Source of the DNA: Halocafeteria seosinensis
Taxonomy: Eukaryota; Sar; Bigyra; Bicosoecida
Assembly (NCBI GenBank): GCA_001687465.1
Contig: LVLI01000050.1
Coordinates: 25,576-89,575 of the forward strand
Length of the DNA: 64,000 nucleotides
Reading direction: 5' to 3'
This document shows, piece after piece, positions 61,744-64,000 of the stretch. The notes beneath the pieces were generated by a model. The model had not been told where the DNA came from and did not search any database. It was given only the letters and a program-made list of their open reading frames with translations. The translations under genes were made by a program, and so were the position numbers. How positions within the stretch are numbered: the stretch's first letter is position 1; each line of letters begins with the position of its first letter.

Positions 61744-64000
61744 ATGAGGCAAGTAGGATGGAGACACGGTCTTGACCGAGCGGTACGATGGATTAGCCGC
61801 CGCCATCGTGGTTGTGCCAAGAGCAATATGATGGGGAAATTTCACTGGTTCCAGGTTCTGGTATCCGCGTTGCTTTGGGGAGGTGTAACACAGAATACGT
61901 GGCTAGTGTATGCTCGAGATCTGAGGGAGCGTATCCTCGCGGGAAAGATACCGTGTATTGAGTATTCCGAAGAGCGCATGCAATTCACTCAAAATTGTGA
62001 CTTAAAGTGGGATTGGGGAGAAGAGAGCATAACATTGGAATCTAGGGAAACCTTTGATGGCCTGAATCATTACATAGACCTAGGGGAATTGGACAATTTC
62101 TTCGGAATATTCACCATTCATGAAGAGGTTACCACGTTTGCCGTTGCGCCTACCATACGCAATCTTCGGGTCCAAAGGGGCTATACTAGCGACGGAGGGG
62201 GTTTTCTTGTTCAACCAGAACAGAGGTACTTCATTGTAAAGTCGTGCAACACAACTGGTGAGATTCGTGGGGTGGGTTCAGGTGGTATTTGTGGACGTCG
62301 GTGTGGTGTTAAGAGGGGAGAAATTAGGATTAGTTATTCTTTCTCCAGTGGTGACATTAACGGCAAGAATGCAGGAGGAATTGTTGGGGAACAAGCAGGA
62401 TATGGAAACGGAATTGCTCGCATAAGCAGCTGCTATTCAAACGGCTTAATTTCTGGGATTTATGCAGGAGGTATTGCGGGCTCCATGACTGCAAAAGGGG
62501 AAGGGTATGTTCATATTTTTCACTGTTACTCTTTTGGAAATATGGTCAGCAGCACTGAGGGGATCATTGGTAGTGGGGGTATCGCTGGAGGACTAGCAGC
62601 TGAAAATGGAGGGTTTGTCGAAATCAAGCAATGCAATTCCACTGGAGCCATTTCTGCGGTAGGGAGTGGTGGGATCACTGGCTACAACACAGCTGTCGAT
62701 GGAGGAAAAGTTACCATAACCGATAGCTATAGCCGAGGTGAAATATCGGGTCGCAGTGCTGGTGGTATATGTGGAGGCGTCGATAATGAAATTAGTGGGA
62801 AGATACATGTCACAAATACTTACTCTTCTGGGGCAATTGGCGATACTGCCGGGGGGATATTAGGAGGGATGGGAGATAATGATGAGTTCAATAAAGTACG
62901 TTGCTCTGTGTTCAATGGTGAAGGAGACTGTAGGAAAATGACAGGTGATCGCGATAAGCTGAGCTGTGGGAGCAATTCTCCAGATTTGGGCGAGATAGAG
63001 AGGACACTATATAAGCATGATGACTGTCACTGGTCTGACCACATTTGGGGAACTAGAGATGAGGTAAAGTTTCCAACTTTACGATATCCCCCGGCCAGTC
63101 CGACACCAACGCCAACGTCAACACCAACATCTTCTTTTACTTCCCCAAGTACACCAACATGCACTCGTAGTCCCAGCTATACCTCAACGGGTAGTATGAC
63201 ACAAACAGCCACGCCAACGTATAGCGCAACGGTGTCACCGACACTGTCCACTTCAGCATCAAGAAGCGCGTCCAGCTCCGCGACTACTAGTGCTACCGGC
63301 ACCAAGACCTCGTCCGTTACTACTTCTCAAACAGCGGAGAGGACAAATTCCGTCACAGTTACTCCCACTCCAAGTGAGACACCCTCCCAGTCGAGAACAA
63401 GCAGCCACACTAGTACGCCTACAAGCACTAAAACTTCGTCGCCTACTACTTCCCAAACAGCAGAGAGGACAAGCTCTGTCACAGTTACTCCCACACCAAG
63501 TGAGACACCCTCCCAGTCGAGAACAAGCAGCCACACTAGTACGCCTACAAGTACTAAAACTTCGTCGCCTACTACTTCCAAAACAGCAGAGAGGACAAGC
63601 TCTGTCACAGTTACTCCAACTCCAAGTGAGACAGCCTCCCAGTCGAGAACAAGCAGCCACACTAGTACGCCTACAAGGTCTAAGACTTCGTCACCTACTA
63701 CTTCCCAAACAGCAGAGAGGACAAGCTCTGTCACAGTTACTCCCGCTCCAAGTGAGACATCCTCCGAGTCGAGAACAAGCAGCCACACTAGTACGCCTAC
63801 AAGTACTAAAACTTCATCGCCTACTACTTCCCAAACAGCAGAGAGGACAAGCTCTGTCACAGTTACTCCCGCTCCAAGTGAGACAGCCTCCCAGTCGAGA
63901 ACAAGCAGCCACACTAGTACGCCTACAAGGTCTAAGACTTCGTCACCTACTACTTCCCAAACAGCAGAGAGGACAAGCTCTGTCACAGTTACTCCCACAC
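61744..64000 (+). CDS. P15: GLUG-repeat surface protein, 3' end beyond window
   Basis: The frame is open from ATG 61744 (in-frame TAG at 61711-61713 before it) to the window end, about 752 codons. An in-frame ATG pair at 61828 is an alternative start placed directly before the hydrophobic segment WFQVLVSALLWGGV. 'ARDLRERILAGKIPC' opens the start domain, with 'ETFDGLNHYIDL', 'IRNLRVQRG' and 'VKSCNTTG'. There are seven GLUG repeats. The cap has 'SVFNGEGD' and extra Cys residues, with 'HWSDHIWGTRDE' and 'LRYPPASPTPTPT' near residue 448. The stalk contains an exact 126-bp minisatellite that reaches the edge. TM and tail are not in view but are expected downstream. Confidence 0.9.
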   Translation, partial: MRQVGWRHGLDRAVRWISRRHRGCAKSNMMGKFHWFQVLVSALLWGGVTQNTWLVYARDLRERILAGKIPCIEYSEERMQFTQNCDLKWDWGEESITLESRETFDGLNHYIDLGELDNFFGIFTIHEEVTTFAVAPTIRNLRVQRGYTSDGGGFLVQPEQRYFIVKSCNTTGEIRGVGSGGICGRRCGVKRGEIRISYSFSSGDINGKNAGGIVGEQAGYGNGIARISSCYSNGLISGIYAGGIAGSMTAKGEGYVHIFHCYSFGNMVSSTEGIIGSGGIAGGLAAENGGFVEIKQCNSTGAISAVGSGGITGYNTAVDGGKVTITDSYSRGEISGRSAGGICGGVDNEISGKIHVTNTYSSGAIGDTAGGILGGMGDNDEFNKVRCSVFNGEGDCRKMTGDRDKLSCGSNSPDLGEIERTLYKHDDCHWSDHIWGTRDEVKFPTLRYPPASPTPTPTSTPTSSFTSPSTPTCTRSPSYTSTGSMTQTATPTYSATVSPTLSTSASRSASSSATTSATGTKTSSVTTSQTAERTNSVTVTPTPSETPSQSRTSSHTSTPTSTKTSSPTTSQTAERTSSVTVTPTPSETPSQSRTSSHTSTPTSTKTSSPTTSKTAERTSSVTVTPTPSETASQSRTSSHTSTPTRSKTSSPTTSQTAERTSSVTVTPAPSETSSESRTSSHTSTPTSTKTSSPTTSQTAERTSSVTVTPAPSETASQSRTSSHTSTPTRSKTSSPTTSQTAERTSSVTVTPT
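63300..64000 (+). repeat. 126-bp coding minisatellite in the P15 stalk
   Basis: The phrase ACAGC[AG]GAGAGGACAA occurs at 63331, 63457, 63583, 63709, 63835 and 63961, a constant 126 bases (42 codons). Each unit encodes TSQTAERTSSVTVTP, then PSET, then SRTSSHTSTPT. Copies are almost identical, and two sub-variants (TSTKTSSP and TRSKTSSP) alternate in the later copies. The array continues past the window. Confidence 0.95.

Noticed and set aside
767-63998. Long minus-strand frames rich in Val, Leu and Gly opposite each stalk
   Set aside because: They are the reverse reading of Thr/Ser/Pro-rich codons (ACX, TCX, CCX), low in complexity, and lie exactly under real + strand genes.
1-64000. A bacterial adhesin island (GLUG motifs are common in bacteria)
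   Set aside because: Non-overlapping genes with 0.5-1.7 kb spacers, no ribosome-binding-site pattern before the ATGs, a stop-transfer plus long cytoplasmic tail, and mucin-like stalks without a bacterial anchor (no LPXTG or autotransporter barrel) favour a eukaryote.

Overview
This window is one tandem array of a single eukaryotic gene family. Fifteen paralogues (called P1 to P15 here) lie head to tail, all on the + strand. No unrelated intact gene is visible between them. Reading frames are 3.5 to 5 kb with no introns needed. The products have signal-type hydrophobic segments, Ser/Thr/Pro mucin-like stalks and a C-terminal membrane span. Spacers are 0.5 to 1.7 kb with microsatellites and no operon-like overlaps. 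Together these point to an intron-poor eukaryote. A unicellular or red/heterokont alga is my guess, but the sequence alone does not prove the lineage.

A full-length member has six parts in order. (1) A basic N-terminal region, often 20-90 residues, ends in a hydrophobic segment. (2) A roughly 110-residue start domain has a Cys pair, an 'EVFDGN.H.IDL' motif, 'APIIRNLH', and 'GGFIVR..QKFFIVESCSSSG'. (3) An array of 2-24 GLUG-like repeats of about 22-45 residues (core '[CN]YSTG.I.G..SGGI.G') probably folds as a beta-solenoid. (4) A C-terminal cap carries 'YSVYNG', 'LYH', 'W..AVWATNG' and 'LPILRFQLPTPSPT'. (5) A 150-570 residue Thr/Ser/Pro stalk contains minisatellites. (6) One transmembrane helix followed by R-R-R/K is joined to a conserved cytoplasmic tail of about 320 residues ('DPRAMYATQLGIP', 'AHINPLAS', 'LKLRHWKARLLAEPPPL', 'RRLEFA', 'PQVPRSKR').

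Layout: P1 (1-2933, 5' cut by the window edge, one frameshift); P2 (4614-8084); P3 (8623-12150); P4 (13170-16952, two mutually compensating frameshifts); P5 (18547-20859, tail decayed); P6 (22533-25929, two frameshifts); P7 (26654-30385); P8 (31057-34659); P9 (35325-38942); P10 (39626-44623, two ectodomains fused in one protein); P11 (45257-48742); P12 (49446-53045); P13 (53987-57967, divergent); P14 (59106-60449, truncated); a retroelement relic (about 60488-60831); P15 (61744 to the window end, 3' cut).

The array shows recent duplication and exchange. P5 and P6 ectodomains are nearly identical, while P6's stalk and tail match P4. P8 and P9 share stalk, tail and 3' flank, while P9 and P10 share 5' flank and N-terminus. 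Variable solenoid ectodomains on a constant intracellular tail, with birth-and-death and mosaic evolution, suggest a diversified cell-surface recognition or adhesion system. That function is inference; the architecture is seen directly.
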